A DNA stretch of 64,000 nucleotides from Proteinivorax hydrogeniformans (GTDB lineage: Bacteria > Bacillota > Proteinivoracia > Proteinivoracales > Proteinivoracaceae): positions 1,364,001 through 1,428,000 of the forward strand of contig NZ_CP159485.1 in assembly GCF_040515995.1 (NCBI RefSeq), written 5' to 3'. The notes under the pieces were generated by a model. That model did no database searches. It was given only the letters and a program-made list of their open reading frames with translations, and had not been told where the DNA came from. The position numbers and the translations under genes are program-made. Each line of letters begins with the position of its first letter. The first letter of the stretch is position 1. This document shows positions 55,475-64,000 of this stretch, in pieces.

Positions 55475-56920
55475 TTACACCTCTTTCCATTTGCTTAATA
55501 TTTTGTTTTTCTGTGAATCCGGTATGTCTTGTTCACATAAAGGACAATGGTTTATAGAGTTTAACAGCCGATTAAGGTCATTAACTAACAGTTTATGTTT
55601 ATGACTTAAGTTTAATAGGTATTTAGCTCCTTTATTTCTTCTAGACTCTATTGTCCTTATTTCAGCGTAAACTTCTTTGACTTTTTTATTTTCTTCTACC
55701 TTTAATTCGATAGAGTTGATTTTTCGTGTTATTTCTTTTTCTACACCTTTATCAAATAGTTTTTGTTCGATGCTTTTAAGCTCTCGGTTATATGCAGAAA
55801 GTTTAGAGTAAAGCTGCTTAAAGGTAGCAAGCTTATCATTTAAAAATATTACTTGCTGCAATTTTTCTAAGTTGGTAGGTAGTTCGTTCGTTTTTTCTAT
55901 TATTTTTTGACTGGCTAGCATTTCTTTATTTACGGCATCTAGCTTACTCTTTGCTTTTATAGTGGAATTTAAATCCTCTAAAGTGTTTTGAGCCATTTTT
56001 GTTTTTTTAAAACCCTTATCAACAAATGAAGCTTTCTCTAAAAAAGTAAGTGATCTTTTAATTCCTTGGTTACAAGCGTATAATTTAGTCGATATACTGT
56101 TAAGGCTTGAGAGTCTATGTCCATAATTTTCTGCTTGTTGGATAAGAGTTAATGCAGAACTAACCTGTTTGGTTTTTGCTAAGGTGACGTCTAGCTCATC
56201 TATGGCTTTGTTATGACTAGATAATCTCTTTTTTAGCAAATTTAAGGCTTTAAGCCTTTTAATTTTATTTTCTACTTCTTCATAAGTCTTGTTAGCTTTA
56301 TCGATCTGTATTTTTTGTCTTTCTAAGTTTGAATACTTGTCTAACTGCTCGTCTATTGATTGCAGCTCTTCTGCTTTATAATTTAATTTAGAATTTATTT
56401 CCTTTATATTTGAAGATACGTTTCTTGAAGCTGCATCGATAAAATGCACTCCAACTATGGTGCCTATGGCCTTTGCCCTTACACTTCCCGACCCACTTAA
56501 TAAAAATGGTGGGTCTAACTGTTTTGCGATATTAATTTCAGGTTTTTGATCTTTATCTAAAAATACGGGGCTTATATGTAAAACCGCCTGAACTATTCTT
56601 AGGACCTCATTACTAACACCGCTGTACTCGGCTTTATTTCCATCAGTAATAATGATGTATTTATTGGAGTTATTTTGACGCACACGGGTAACTTCGGTGC
56701 CATTGTCTAGCTTAACAGATACCGAGCATTTATTTTGTCCGTGGTGTATAATATCTCCGCCTTTAGGTTGATTATATAAAACCCACCTTAATGCCCTAAT
56801 AATAGAAGACTTGCCCTGATCTGAAGGGCCAGTGATGACATTGACTCCATCATGAAACTCTAGTTTGCTATCTGTATGAGATTGAAAGTTAATAAGGTGT
56901 ATTGATTTTATAACTGACAC
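55475..56920 (-). CDS. Split Rad50/SbcC: N-terminal ATPase half ending in a zinc-hook CxxC
   Basis: The head begins IKSIHLINFQSHTDSKLEF and has Walker A GPSDQGKSSII near residue 31. A long predicted coiled coil (~170-450) follows, and the protein stops soon after CPLCEQD (near residue 463), which looks like half of a Rad50 zinc hook. A full SbcC would continue back through a second coil to Walker B. Here that part is in the next two genes. GTG follows AGGAGGGAGG. It lies 26 bp after the SbcD-like gene. Confidence 0.82.
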   Translation of the reverse strand: MSVIKSIHLINFQSHTDSKLEFHDGVNVITGPSDQGKSSIIRALRWVLYNQPKGGDIIHHGQNKCSVSVKLDNGTEVTRVRQNNSNKYIIITDGNKAEYSGVSNEVLRIVQAVLHISPVFLDKDQKPEINIAKQLDPPFLLSGSGSVRAKAIGTIVGVHFIDAASRNVSSNIKEINSKLNYKAEELQSIDEQLDKYSNLERQKIQIDKANKTYEEVENKIKRLKALNLLKKRLSSHNKAIDELDVTLAKTKQVSSALTLIQQAENYGHRLSSLNSISTKLYACNQGIKRSLTFLEKASFVDKGFKKTKMAQNTLEDLNSTIKAKSKLDAVNKEMLASQKIIEKTNELPTNLEKLQQVIFLNDKLATFKQLYSKLSAYNRELKSIEQKLFDKGVEKEITRKINSIELKVEENKKVKEVYAEIRTIESRRNKGAKYLLNLSHKHKLLVNDLNRLLNSINHCPLCEQDIPDSQKNKILSKWKEV

Positions 56921-56946
56921 TTAGCCTCCCTCCTTTTGAAAGACTG

Positions 56947-57927
56947 CTAGAAATCTTCGTTATCATTAAAGCTTTGTTGAACAGTTGAGACTATTGATAA
57001 GGCCTTTTCCTTTACTTTTGGAGATATGTCTTCATTGTTTGCAATTAAACTAATTATCTGTTCAGCACTGACGTGCTGATTAGATGTTATGTCCGTTATG
57101 TTTGTTAGAAAATCATCTAGCTTATCAGTTTGAATTTGTTTTTCCTCTAGCTGGCTTCTATCTAAAACTATGTCACCACGTTGTGCAGCTTTAATTGGTA
57201 TAAATTTGATTTCAGGTACTTTACCTTTGGTTAATTGTATTTCTAGCATCTGAGGGCTTCTACTTAACTCTGACAAACTATTATCAACCCTTAGTAATGA
57301 TCCTGGGTTTATAAACTTTTTCCCATTGTAGTCTACGCATCCAAATCCATGGTGATAGTGGCCAGCTAAAGTTATGTCAGCTTCTGTGTTGCTGATTGAT
57401 TCAACTAAGGTCATTTTATCTACAGGAACACTTTTTTTAGGCAAAAGCATACCATGGACAAGGTGAATAGAAAAATCACAATCAAACTGTTTTTTAACAA
57501 TATATTGTTCTTTGCTTTCATAATCATAAATGTAGTTGGCCCCTGTTAATTGAACACCAACATCCTTTGTGTTAACGATTTTACCGTCATGACTTAATAG
57601 ATCAATTATACCTAGCTTAGACATAAGCCCTAACATTGTACGCGGAAGTGTTTTAGGATTATGTCCATAAATGTCATGGTTACCAGCTATCCCCATGATA
57701 GGGCATTTACATTTTTGTAAAATACCTACTATCTCCCCTAAAACTGAAAGGGAAATGTTAGGTCTATCAAAAAAATCACCACCATGTAACAATAAGTTAA
57801 CTTCGTGTAAATTACAATAATTCACCACTTCATCTAGCTTATTGTAACAGGTATTAACAAAGTCATCGGTCCTACTTCTAGGTCCACCACCCCGAAAATG
57901 AGTGTCTGTAATATAGACAATCTTCAT
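56947..57927 (-). CDS. SbcD/Mre11-like metallophosphoesterase
   Basis: The nuclease-type phosphoesterase motifs are in order: YITDTHFRG, LLHGGDFFDRP, GIAGNHDIYGH, LVHGM and LAGHYHHG. This resembles the SbcD/Mre11 subunit that pairs with SbcC/Rad50 to cut hairpins and blocked ends. A C-terminal ~80-residue region may contact the ATPase. The 326-residue gene is coupled to recX upstream and to the split ATPase downstream. Confidence 0.85.
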   Translation of the reverse strand: MKIVYITDTHFRGGGPRSRTDDFVNTCYNKLDEVVNYCNLHEVNLLLHGGDFFDRPNISLSVLGEIVGILQKCKCPIMGIAGNHDIYGHNPKTLPRTMLGLMSKLGIIDLLSHDGKIVNTKDVGVQLTGANYIYDYESKEQYIVKKQFDCDFSIHLVHGMLLPKKSVPVDKMTLVESISNTEADITLAGHYHHGFGCVDYNGKKFINPGSLLRVDNSLSELSRSPQMLEIQLTKGKVPEIKFIPIKAAQRGDIVLDRSQLEEKQIQTDKLDDFLTNITDITSNQHVSAEQIISLIANNEDISPKVKEKALSIVSTVQQSFNDNEDF

Positions 57928-57931
57928 ATTA

Positions 57932-58366
57932 TCAATCTTCCTTTTCTAAAAACTTAATTGCTTGCATAGAATGGTTATGGTTAAAGCCCCTACGGCGAAG
58001 GAACCCATAAAGTTGTTGAAAGGTTTTGTTACTAGATTGCTTTTTCTCAACTAACCTTTTTGCAGTGGTAAAAAAATCAATATCTAATGAGTCAAAAGCC
58101 TTGTCTACTTTATCATTTTCTACCCCTCTTTTGAATAGCTCAAATCTTATTTTCTGTGGCCCGTTTAGTTTGCTTTGCGCATGATAATTTATGAATTGTA
58201 CTGCATAGTCATCGTCGTTTATATATCCATATCCTTCTAGCTTTTGTACAACTTCTTCGATATTCAAGCTAGAAATACCTTTGTTACTTAGATAATCCTG
58301 AAGTTCTTTTTTTGTCCTTGGTTTATATGATAAGTACCGTAAAGCCATGTTTTGTGCTTTATTCAT
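57932..58366 (-). CDS. recX: RecX regulator of RecA
   Basis: Three-helix repeats typical of RecX are visible: ALRYLSYKPRTKKELQDYL, VVQKLEGYGYINDDDYAVQFI and RFELFKRGVENDKVDKAF, plus LYGFLRRRGFNHNHSMQAI. At 144 residues it is short but complete. It lies 95 bp after recA, beyond the recA hairpin. RecX limits or remodels RecA filaments. Confidence 0.9.
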   Translation of the reverse strand: MNKAQNMALRYLSYKPRTKKELQDYLSNKGISSLNIEEVVQKLEGYGYINDDDYAVQFINYHAQSKLNGPQKIRFELFKRGVENDKVDKAFDSLDIDFFTTAKRLVEKKQSSNKTFQQLYGFLRRRGFNHNHSMQAIKFLEKED

Positions 58367-58409
58367 CAGTATTACTCCCCCTAACTCATTACCCAGTGTA
58401 TTAACAAAA

Positions 58410-58448
58410 GCCCAGCCACCCGGCGTTTTAACCGCTAGGTGCTGGGCT
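58410..58448 (-). terminator. Terminator after recA
   Basis: AGCCCAGC-ACC pairs with GGTGCTGGGCT over a loop that can itself pair (GGCG...CGCT). On the minus strand the tail is TTTTGTTAA, so some read-through into recX is likely. Confidence 0.75.
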
Positions 58449-58461
58449 GTAATGATTTTTT

Positions 58462-59481
58462 CTACTCCTCTTTAGCATCCGCCTCTTCATTAGACTCTAC
58501 TAGAAGGTTGTAGTGTTGCCTTATCATTTTTTCTATTGTTTCTAACATATCAGTATTTTCTTTTAAATATTGCTTTGCATTTTCTCTACCTTGTCCTAAA
58601 CGCTCTTTTTCAAATGAATACCAAGCACCACTTTTATTTACAATATCTATACCAGCAGCTAAGTCTAATATGCACCCTTCTTTTGAAATTCCTTCACCGT
58701 ACATTATATCAAACTCTGCCTTTTTAAATGGAGGGGCTAGTTTGTTTTTAACAATTTTTACCCTTGTCCTATTTCCAACCATATCTTGACCTTGCTTTAA
58801 CGTCTCAATTCTTCTTACATCTAACCTGACAGAGGAGTAAAATTTAAGCGCTCTACCACCAGTTGTAGTTTCTGGGTTACCAAACATGACACCAACCTTT
58901 TCACGGAGTTGGTTTATAAAAATAGCTGTTGTTTTGGACTTGCTAATGGCACCTGATAGCTTACGTAAAGCTTGACTCATCAGGCGTGCTTGTAGTCCAA
59001 CATGAGAATCACCCATTTCGCCTTCAATCTCGGCTTTAGGTACTAAAGCTGCAACTGAGTCAACAACTACAATATCTACAGCACCACTTCTTACTAAAGC
59101 TTCAGCTATCTCTAAAGCTTGCTCTCCAGTATCCGGTTGAGAAACGTATAGTTCATCAATATTAACACCTAAAGCTTTTGCATAAACCGGATCTAAGGCA
59201 TGCTCTGCATCGATAAAAGCTGCCGTGCCACCAATCTTTTGAGCTTCGGCTATAGCGTGTAAGGCAACTGTCGTTTTTCCCGAAGATTCCGGACCATAAA
59301 TCTCTATAATTCTTCCTCTAGGAAACCCTCCGGTCCCTAATGCTATATCTAAGTCGAGGCATCCTGATGGTACTGTAGAAACTGAAAAGTTAGTGTTTTC
59401 ACCCAACTTCATTACAGAGCCTTTACCAAACTGCCTTTCAATTTGATGTAAGGCCATATCTAATGCTTTTTTCTTTTCCAT
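58462..59481 (-). CDS. recA: RecA recombinase
   Basis: Walker A GPESSGKT, the Walker B region [12 protein letters not shown] and the L2 loop region [15 protein letters not shown] are intact. It makes the nucleoprotein filament for strand exchange and LexA cleavage. ATG at 59481 ([11 protein letters not shown]) lies correctly behind GGGGAGGAG, giving 339 residues; a longer frame upstream would run through the promoter. It is controlled by the LexA-box promoter at 59515-59543. Confidence 0.98.
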   Translation of the reverse strand: MEKKKALDMALHQIERQFGKGSVMKLGENTNFSVSTVPSGCLDLDIALGTGGFPRGRIIEIYGPESSGKTTVALHAIAEAQKIGGTAAFIDAEHALDPVYAKALGVNIDELYVSQPDTGEQALEIAEALVRSGAVDIVVVDSVAALVPKAEIEGEMGDSHVGLQARLMSQALRKLSGAISKSKTTAIFINQLREKVGVMFGNPETTTGGRALKFYSSVRLDVRRIETLKQGQDMVGNRTRVKIVKNKLAPPFKKAEFDIMYGEGISKEGCILDLAAGIDIVNKSGAWYSFEKERLGQGRENAKQYLKENTDMLETIEKMIRQHYNLLVESNEEADAKEE

Positions 59482-59514
59482 ATGTAACTCCTCCCCACAA
59501 TTCAACTTATCCCC

Positions 59515-59543
59515 ATTATAGAACATATTTTCGATTTAATCAA
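59515..59543 (-). promoter_or_regulatory. recA promoter with LexA box
   Basis: On the minus strand TTGATT (59543-59538) and TATAAT (59520-59515) are 17 bp apart. The spacer holds CGAAAATATGTTC (59533-59521), one base away from CGAAC-N4-GTTC. The -35 lies inside the end of the upstream phosphoesterase gene. Confidence 0.88.
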
Positions 59544-60942
59544 GGTTATTTTCTGTTTGATCTAATATTAACTGCCTGTTTAATGAAAAACCAGAACTAA
59601 GGTTAAATACGTCTATAGAGTCTATTGCTGCCACTTTATAGTTAGCTTCACCGTCTTGTTTAAGGTGTATCAAAACCAAGCTGTACGGAACCTCGTTTTT
59701 ACTAAGAAGTCCCCGAATACCAGATGCACCTGTACTTCCTGGATTTATAATTATGCTATCATTATCCCCAGCATTTACCTCCAGCCTATGTGTATGCCCT
59801 TGGAAAAGTAAAGGGTACTCGCCCTGTAGCTCTTGTGATATTAACGGGTGGTGAGTATTTATAATTAACGGTTCTTTGCCGCTTTGTTCAATTGTTTGTC
59901 TAAGCTTATCAACCTGTTGTATATAAACCTCATCAGGTTCTACTGCCATGGCTGTAGACTCCGAGGATGGGTCGGCAACACCGGCAATTACAACCCCATT
60001 AACATCTACAACATCATCTACAAGAACGATTACATCCTCCATTTGCTGTAAACGCTCTATTACTGCAGGGGAGTCATGATTACCTGGGGATATAACGTAA
60101 GGTATGTCAATATTATCAAGCTTAGATATAAGCTCAGCCTCCAAAGAAGTGCCGTAATCAGTTATATCACCTGTATCCACCACCATATCAACATTAAATG
60201 ACCTGATGACCTGACCAATAAAATCATAGGCTACGGGATGATTATGAATATCTGATACATGGAGGATCTTAACATCACCGTCTACTGTCCCTAAAGGATC
60301 TAGATACTGTATACTTTCAAAGAGAGTGTACAAATTTACGGTAAGCATTTCTAATTGTTGAGAAAAATCCTCAAGTTTCTCAAAGCTTTCCTCTAGCAGA
60401 CCGAACATCCAGGGGGCCGCGTAGAGAATTCCTTCAAATTCAGGGTTTTCAAAGGCTTTATCATCATAGGTGGAAAAAGTAACACCTATCAAAATCCCCA
60501 TCAAAACAAGTCCTATTACTCCACCTAAAAGAACATGTTTGGGCTTTTTGTAAAAAACCCCTACAGCAAGACACCCGCCTAAAGTAGCTAAAACTAACAA
60601 TCTAACAATGAACACTCTAAATCTTTCAGTTATTGTCGCTATTACTAATGCCATAATTTCTTCAGTTTTTTCCGGATCTGTAATTTCCTCCATAACGTCT
60701 AGATTAATATTGGTCAAATTTACAGCTAGTTTAAGTGGAGGTATATGAGTTTGGGCTCTAACAGTTCCGATTGGAGGGATATTTACCTCGGTATATCCCC
60801 TATCAAAGATTTGTATTGCTAAATCAATTTCAAAAGCAAAAACTTGAAATGATGTTGTGCTTAACAACGAGACCATAATGATTGACCCAATTAATGCTAG
60901 AAGGATTATTTGGAATAAATCTTTATGTTTTTTTATCCACAA
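59536..60942 (-). CDS. Membrane metallophosphoesterase
   Basis: Three hydrophobic segments (residues ~10-30, ~113-130, ~136-155) precede a calcineurin-type phosphoesterase with HVSDIHNHP, VDTGDITDYG, SPGNHDSP, INTHHP and FQGHTHR. The part between residues 30 and 110 probably lies outside the cell, and the topology may place the enzyme there too. The substrate is unknown. It sits between cinA and recA, and its end overlaps the recA promoter. Confidence 0.82.
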   Translation of the reverse strand: MWIKKHKDLFQIILLALIGSIIMVSLLSTTSFQVFAFEIDLAIQIFDRGYTEVNIPPIGTVRAQTHIPPLKLAVNLTNINLDVMEEITDPEKTEEIMALVIATITERFRVFIVRLLVLATLGGCLAVGVFYKKPKHVLLGGVIGLVLMGILIGVTFSTYDDKAFENPEFEGILYAAPWMFGLLEESFEKLEDFSQQLEMLTVNLYTLFESIQYLDPLGTVDGDVKILHVSDIHNHPVAYDFIGQVIRSFNVDMVVDTGDITDYGTSLEAELISKLDNIDIPYVISPGNHDSPAVIERLQQMEDVIVLVDDVVDVNGVVIAGVADPSSESTAMAVEPDEVYIQQVDKLRQTIEQSGKEPLIINTHHPLISQELQGEYPLLFQGHTHRLEVNAGDNDSIIINPGSTGASGIRGLLSKNEVPYSLVLIHLKQDGEANYKVAAIDSIDVFNLSSGFSLNRQLILDQTENNLD

Positions 60943-60959
60943 TTTTTAAATCCCCTCAA

Positions 60960-62189
60960 TTAGTTAGTCTTTTTTAGCTCCTTTAAAATACAAAATAGAG
61001 CGGAAAGCACAGCTCTCTTTTTTATTGTTTCCCTACTTCCTTTAAATTTAAACTTATGGGATTTCAAATTCTTCATTACAAGTGTGGATATATATATTTC
61101 TCCGACAGAGACATCAACATGAGGGGAGGAAGGTCCTAGAGCGCCGGTGATGGCTATACAGACATCGCTGCCAGTGTTATGATAAAGTCTTTCAGCTAGT
61201 TTGTCGGTGAGGTTTTGTTCAACACCCCCGTTTTTAATATCTTCTTGTGACTGTAGAAATTCTTTTTTTGCGCCTTCCGTATAAACAACGTTCCCACCTG
61301 TGAAAACCTTTGAGCTACCGCTTACATCAGTTAAAACGGAAGCTATGGCACCCGCTGTGCAGGACTCCACTGTGGAAATTTTAAGTTTTTTGTCAATGCA
61401 AGTATCAATAATGATTTCATTTAACTCTTGACTGTCATATCCCCAAATATAACTGCCTACTCGTTCATTTAAGAGGTCTTTATATTTGGAGAAATGCTCT
61501 TTAGCTTTTTTGTGGTCGCCTTTATAAGTTAAGCGCAGATGAACTCCGTCATCTTTAGCTAAGGGAGCGATAGTTGGATTGGTTTGATTATTAAGAATGT
61601 CTTCAATTTCTTCAACCAATTGAGATTCTCCGATGCCGTAAGTTTTAACTGTTGTAGATAAAATGGGTTTAGCTAAGCTAAACATTTTAAGTGGTAATAA
61701 TGACTCTTCTAAAACAGCTTTAAGTTCATGAGGGGGTCCCGGAAGCAAGACAATATTTTTGTTGTTTTGTTCTATAAGTAAACCAGGTGCTGTTCCACTA
61801 CTATTTTTTAATATCTTAGCTCCTTTTGGGACTTTAGCTTGCCGCAAATTGTTTTGTGGCATTTTTATACCTCTTTCCTCAAAGAAACTTCCAATTTCTT
61901 CAGCTAACTCATCACAAAGCTCTAAAGGTAACCCTAAAAGATCACTTGTTACTTCTCTTGTAATATCATCTTGTGTCGGCCCTAGTCCTCCAGAGACAAA
62001 AATAAAGTCAGATCTATTTAACGCTAAAGAGAGTATGGACTTTAACCTGTCTGCATTATCCCCCACCGAAGTCTGATAGTATATGCTAAAACCATACTCA
62101 TTTAGTTTAGAGCTTAAATATTTTGCATTTGTATTTAAAATATCACCTAGAAGTATTTCACTGCCAACATTTATTATCTCTGATTTCAC
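60960..62189 (-). CDS. cinA: CinA family protein (nicotinamide-nucleotide amidase/pyrophosphatase)
   Basis: The N-terminal MoaB/MogA-like domain (IINVGSEILLGDILNTNAKYLS, SGGLGPTQDDIT, LLPGPPHELKAVL) is joined to the C-terminal PncC deamidase domain (STVESCTAGAIASVLTDVSGSS). GTG at 62189 behind ACGAGGAG is the best start, giving 409 residues. The cinA-recA neighbourhood is typical of Firmicutes. Confidence 0.93.
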   Translation of the reverse strand: MKSEIINVGSEILLGDILNTNAKYLSSKLNEYGFSIYYQTSVGDNADRLKSILSLALNRSDFIFVSGGLGPTQDDITREVTSDLLGLPLELCDELAEEIGSFFEERGIKMPQNNLRQAKVPKGAKILKNSSGTAPGLLIEQNNKNIVLLPGPPHELKAVLEESLLPLKMFSLAKPILSTTVKTYGIGESQLVEEIEDILNNQTNPTIAPLAKDDGVHLRLTYKGDHKKAKEHFSKYKDLLNERVGSYIWGYDSQELNEIIIDTCIDKKLKISTVESCTAGAIASVLTDVSGSSKVFTGGNVVYTEGAKKEFLQSQEDIKNGGVEQNLTDKLAERLYHNTGSDVCIAITGALGPSSPHVDVSVGEIYISTLVMKNLKSHKFKFKGSRETIKKRAVLSALFCILKELKKTN

Positions 62190-62346
62190 TATAATCACTC
62201 CTCGTTTTACTAGAAAAGAAAATGGACTTATAATCATATTGTTCCCGCTTATATATTGTTAATCTCTATACATTTACAAAAGGGTATACTTCTTTTTTTA
62301 TTTTCTCTAAAAGTTGCAAGTTTTCCTTTAAACAAGGCATAAAATT

Positions 62347-62383
62347 ATAGAGGTTATCGACATAGTTTGCCGATAACCTCTAT
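62347..62383 (-). terminator. Terminator of the FtsH-like gene
   Basis: ATAGAGGTTATCG (62347-62359) pairs perfectly with CGATAACCTCTAT (62371-62383) over 11 bases, with a moderately T-rich minus-strand tail. Confidence 0.85.
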
Positions 62384-62386
62384 TGT

Positions 62387-63883
62387 CTAACACAAAGCTG
62401 TGCTATCATTGCTTGCTGCAATTTTTTCTCTTAGCTGCTCTCCTGTTATTGTTTCATTTTGGATAACAAAATCAGCTATCTCACTTATAAGTTCTTTATT
62501 ATTTTCAATAACATTTAATGTTTCTTGCTTGACTTCTTCTATCAAGTTAGATATTTCTTTTTGCAGCATGTTTGAATCTACCATTTCACAATTAGTGGTT
62601 CCTAAATGTGATAGGCCGCTATCGATTAACTGTTTACATTGAGAAATAGCTTGCTTAAAATCATTAGTTGCACCTGTGCTAAACTCTCCAAAGAAAGCCT
62701 GCTCAGCCATTGCGCCACCTACAGTCATAGCTACCTTATTAAGAATATTTTTCTTTGTTTGGATATATTGTTCTTTGCTGGTTTGGCGCATATATCCCAT
62801 GGCCTGCCCCCTTGGAGCAATAGTAATGGAAGCTACGGATTTTTCTTCATAGTATTCGCTTATAAATCCATGGCCTACTTCATGGATAGCAACCCTAAAA
62901 AGTTCATCTTTTGAAGGTACTCTATCGACTTTTTCACCCATAATAACTTTCTCTATAGCTGTAGTAAAATGCTTTTGTAAAATTACTGCGCTGCCATCTC
63001 GCATAGCCATAATTGCAGCTTCATTTGCTATATTTTCTAGGTGCGCCCCTGAAAATCCAAAGGTTTGTTCAGCAATTTCTACAATATTTACCTCTTTGGC
63101 TAAAGGTTTATTTTTACAATGTATTTTTAGTATTTCTTCCCTGCCTGTTTTTGAAGGAAGGGGAATATTTACCACGCGATCAAACCTTCCTGGTCGCAAT
63201 AATGCATCATCTAGCATGTCAACACGATTTGTTGCGGCCATGATTAATACCTGTACTTCATCACTAACCTTTACACCATCCATCTGAACTAGTAGTTCGT
63301 TAAGAGTTTGGTCATATTCCATATGTGATGAGTTTGAACCTCTTTTGACACCGAGAACATCAATCTCATCTATAAAAATCAGTGTAGAATTTTTGTTTTC
63401 TTTTTTAGCCTTAGTCACAGCGTCTTTAAATAGTTTTCTTATTCTTTTTGCCCCAACCCCGGCATACATCTCAACAAACTCTGATCCAGAAGCTGAAAGA
63501 AATGCAGAGCCGGTATATTTTGCAGCTGCTTTAGCTAGCAACGTCTTTCCCGTGCCAGGAGGTCCTGCTAGTATAATTCCCTTTAATGGCCTTATTCCTA
63601 ACTTTTTAACTTTTTCTCGATCGACTATAAAGTCTAAGGCTTCAATTAATTCATTCTTTGCAGAAAGTTGCCCTCCAATTTCATCGAAACTAATTTGACT
63701 AATATTTTTATGGCCTTTTCCTTTGTTGTTTAGCGACTCTACTTTGTCCACTATTTCATTTCTAAAGATTAGAAATAGTAAAACACTGGCAATTAAAACT
63801 ACAGGAAAAACATTTATGCCATAAAAAGATAGAACAATCACAGTTGCTATCGAAGTACCAACAACAAGTTCTTTAATTACCAT
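62387..63883 (-). CDS. Short FtsH-like AAA+ zinc protease
   Basis: It has Walker A GPPGTGKT near residue 111, pore loop FVEMYAGVG, Walker B LIFIDEIDVLG, SRH motif LLRPGRFDR and the zinc site HEVGH near 338 with a later acidic ligand region (GATNDFKQA). Two adjacent N-terminal spans have almost no segment between them, so the usual ~70-residue outer domain of FtsH is missing, and the whole is 498 residues versus ~600-650. It is likely a second, specialised membrane protease. ATG follows GGAGAGGAGGGGG. Confidence 0.87.
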   Translation of the reverse strand: MVIKELVVGTSIATVIVLSFYGINVFPVVLIASVLLFLIFRNEIVDKVESLNNKGKGHKNISQISFDEIGGQLSAKNELIEALDFIVDREKVKKLGIRPLKGIILAGPPGTGKTLLAKAAAKYTGSAFLSASGSEFVEMYAGVGAKRIRKLFKDAVTKAKKENKNSTLIFIDEIDVLGVKRGSNSSHMEYDQTLNELLVQMDGVKVSDEVQVLIMAATNRVDMLDDALLRPGRFDRVVNIPLPSKTGREEILKIHCKNKPLAKEVNIVEIAEQTFGFSGAHLENIANEAAIMAMRDGSAVILQKHFTTAIEKVIMGEKVDRVPSKDELFRVAIHEVGHGFISEYYEEKSVASITIAPRGQAMGYMRQTSKEQYIQTKKNILNKVAMTVGGAMAEQAFFGEFSTGATNDFKQAISQCKQLIDSGLSHLGTTNCEMVDSNMLQKEISNLIEEVKQETLNVIENNKELISEIADFVIQNETITGEQLREKIAASNDSTALC

Positions 63884-64000
63884 CTTCCCCCTCCTCTCCT
63901 ACATAAATAACATTACTGTACTCATAGTCTCCTAGGTTCCAACTGTAATAAGTCCAATTGTTTTTTAAGTCAAAAAAATAGCTACCCTCTTCTAAAAGCT
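63873..64000 (-). CDS. C-terminal end of a gene running off the window
   Basis: Forty-two in-frame codons (ending DYEYSNVIYVGEEGEDGN) run from the window edge to a TAA at 63875-63873, overlapping the FtsH-like start by 11 bp, which implies coupling. The tail is rich in aromatic and acidic residues. No family can be named from this piece. Confidence 0.6.
   Translation of the reverse strand, partial: LLEEGSYFFDLKNNWTYYSWNLGDYEYSNVIYVGEEGEDGN

Overview
This window comes from a low-GC, endospore-forming Firmicute, most likely an anaerobic member of the Clostridia. The evidence is spoVS and spoVK, the miaB-mutS-mutL-miaA-hfq and spoVS-ymdB-rny-recA-cinA gene orders, AGGAGG-type ribosome binding sites, Bacillus-type LexA boxes (GAAC-N4-GTTC) and frequent TTG/GTG starts. 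A Proteinivorax/Anaerobranca-like relative is possible, but the sequence alone cannot settle that.

Layout. (1) 1-12,250 holds single genes on both strands: an M42 peptidase, a VanY carboxypeptidase with bacterial repeat domains, a Y-family polymerase with its small partner, tRNA-Trp, an S66 LD-carboxypeptidase and an AbgT transporter. Between them lie several hundred bases of mosaic intergenic repeats, one of which carries an IS1182-family element with exact ends and target duplication. (2) 12,270-18,615 is addB-addA. (3) 18,616-28,600 is an accessory island between addAB and the yneB/lexA locus. It has three copies of a ~110 bp control element, two of them with a perfect LexA-type palindrome. 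It also has a 49-residue membrane peptide, small membrane proteins, a duplicated and decaying small gene family, a candidate terminated RNA carrying 21-bp repeats and an anti-Shine-Dalgarno sequence, an IS21 insertion, an AIPR-family defence-type protein with a nuclease-like N-terminus, and a frameshifted phage-repressor-like gene. (4) 28,400-31,450 is the lexA locus: yneB with a short unannotated gene behind it, an M23 peptidase, and lexA. (5) 31,455-45,330, minus strand: a 3-methyladenine glycosylase gene split by an IS3 element, then ynbB-like, spoVK, a small GTPase, hfq, miaA, an RsmJ-like gene, mutL, mutS and miaB. (6) 45,524-64,000, minus strand: an FMN-binding lipoprotein, PduL, VanW, a GntR regulator, PHP phosphoesterase, dipeptidase, spoVS, ymdB, rny, a Mre11/Rad50-like set whose Rad50 is split over three genes, recX, recA, a membrane phosphoesterase, cinA and a short FtsH-like protease.

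Genome maintenance is the common thread: AddAB and the split SbcCD-like set process DNA ends, RecA/RecX/LexA form the SOS core, the Y-family polymerase has a LexA-box promoter, and MutSL does mismatch repair. The most interesting regions are the LexA-box island at 18.6-28.6 kb and the three-piece Rad50 at 54.5-56.9 kb.
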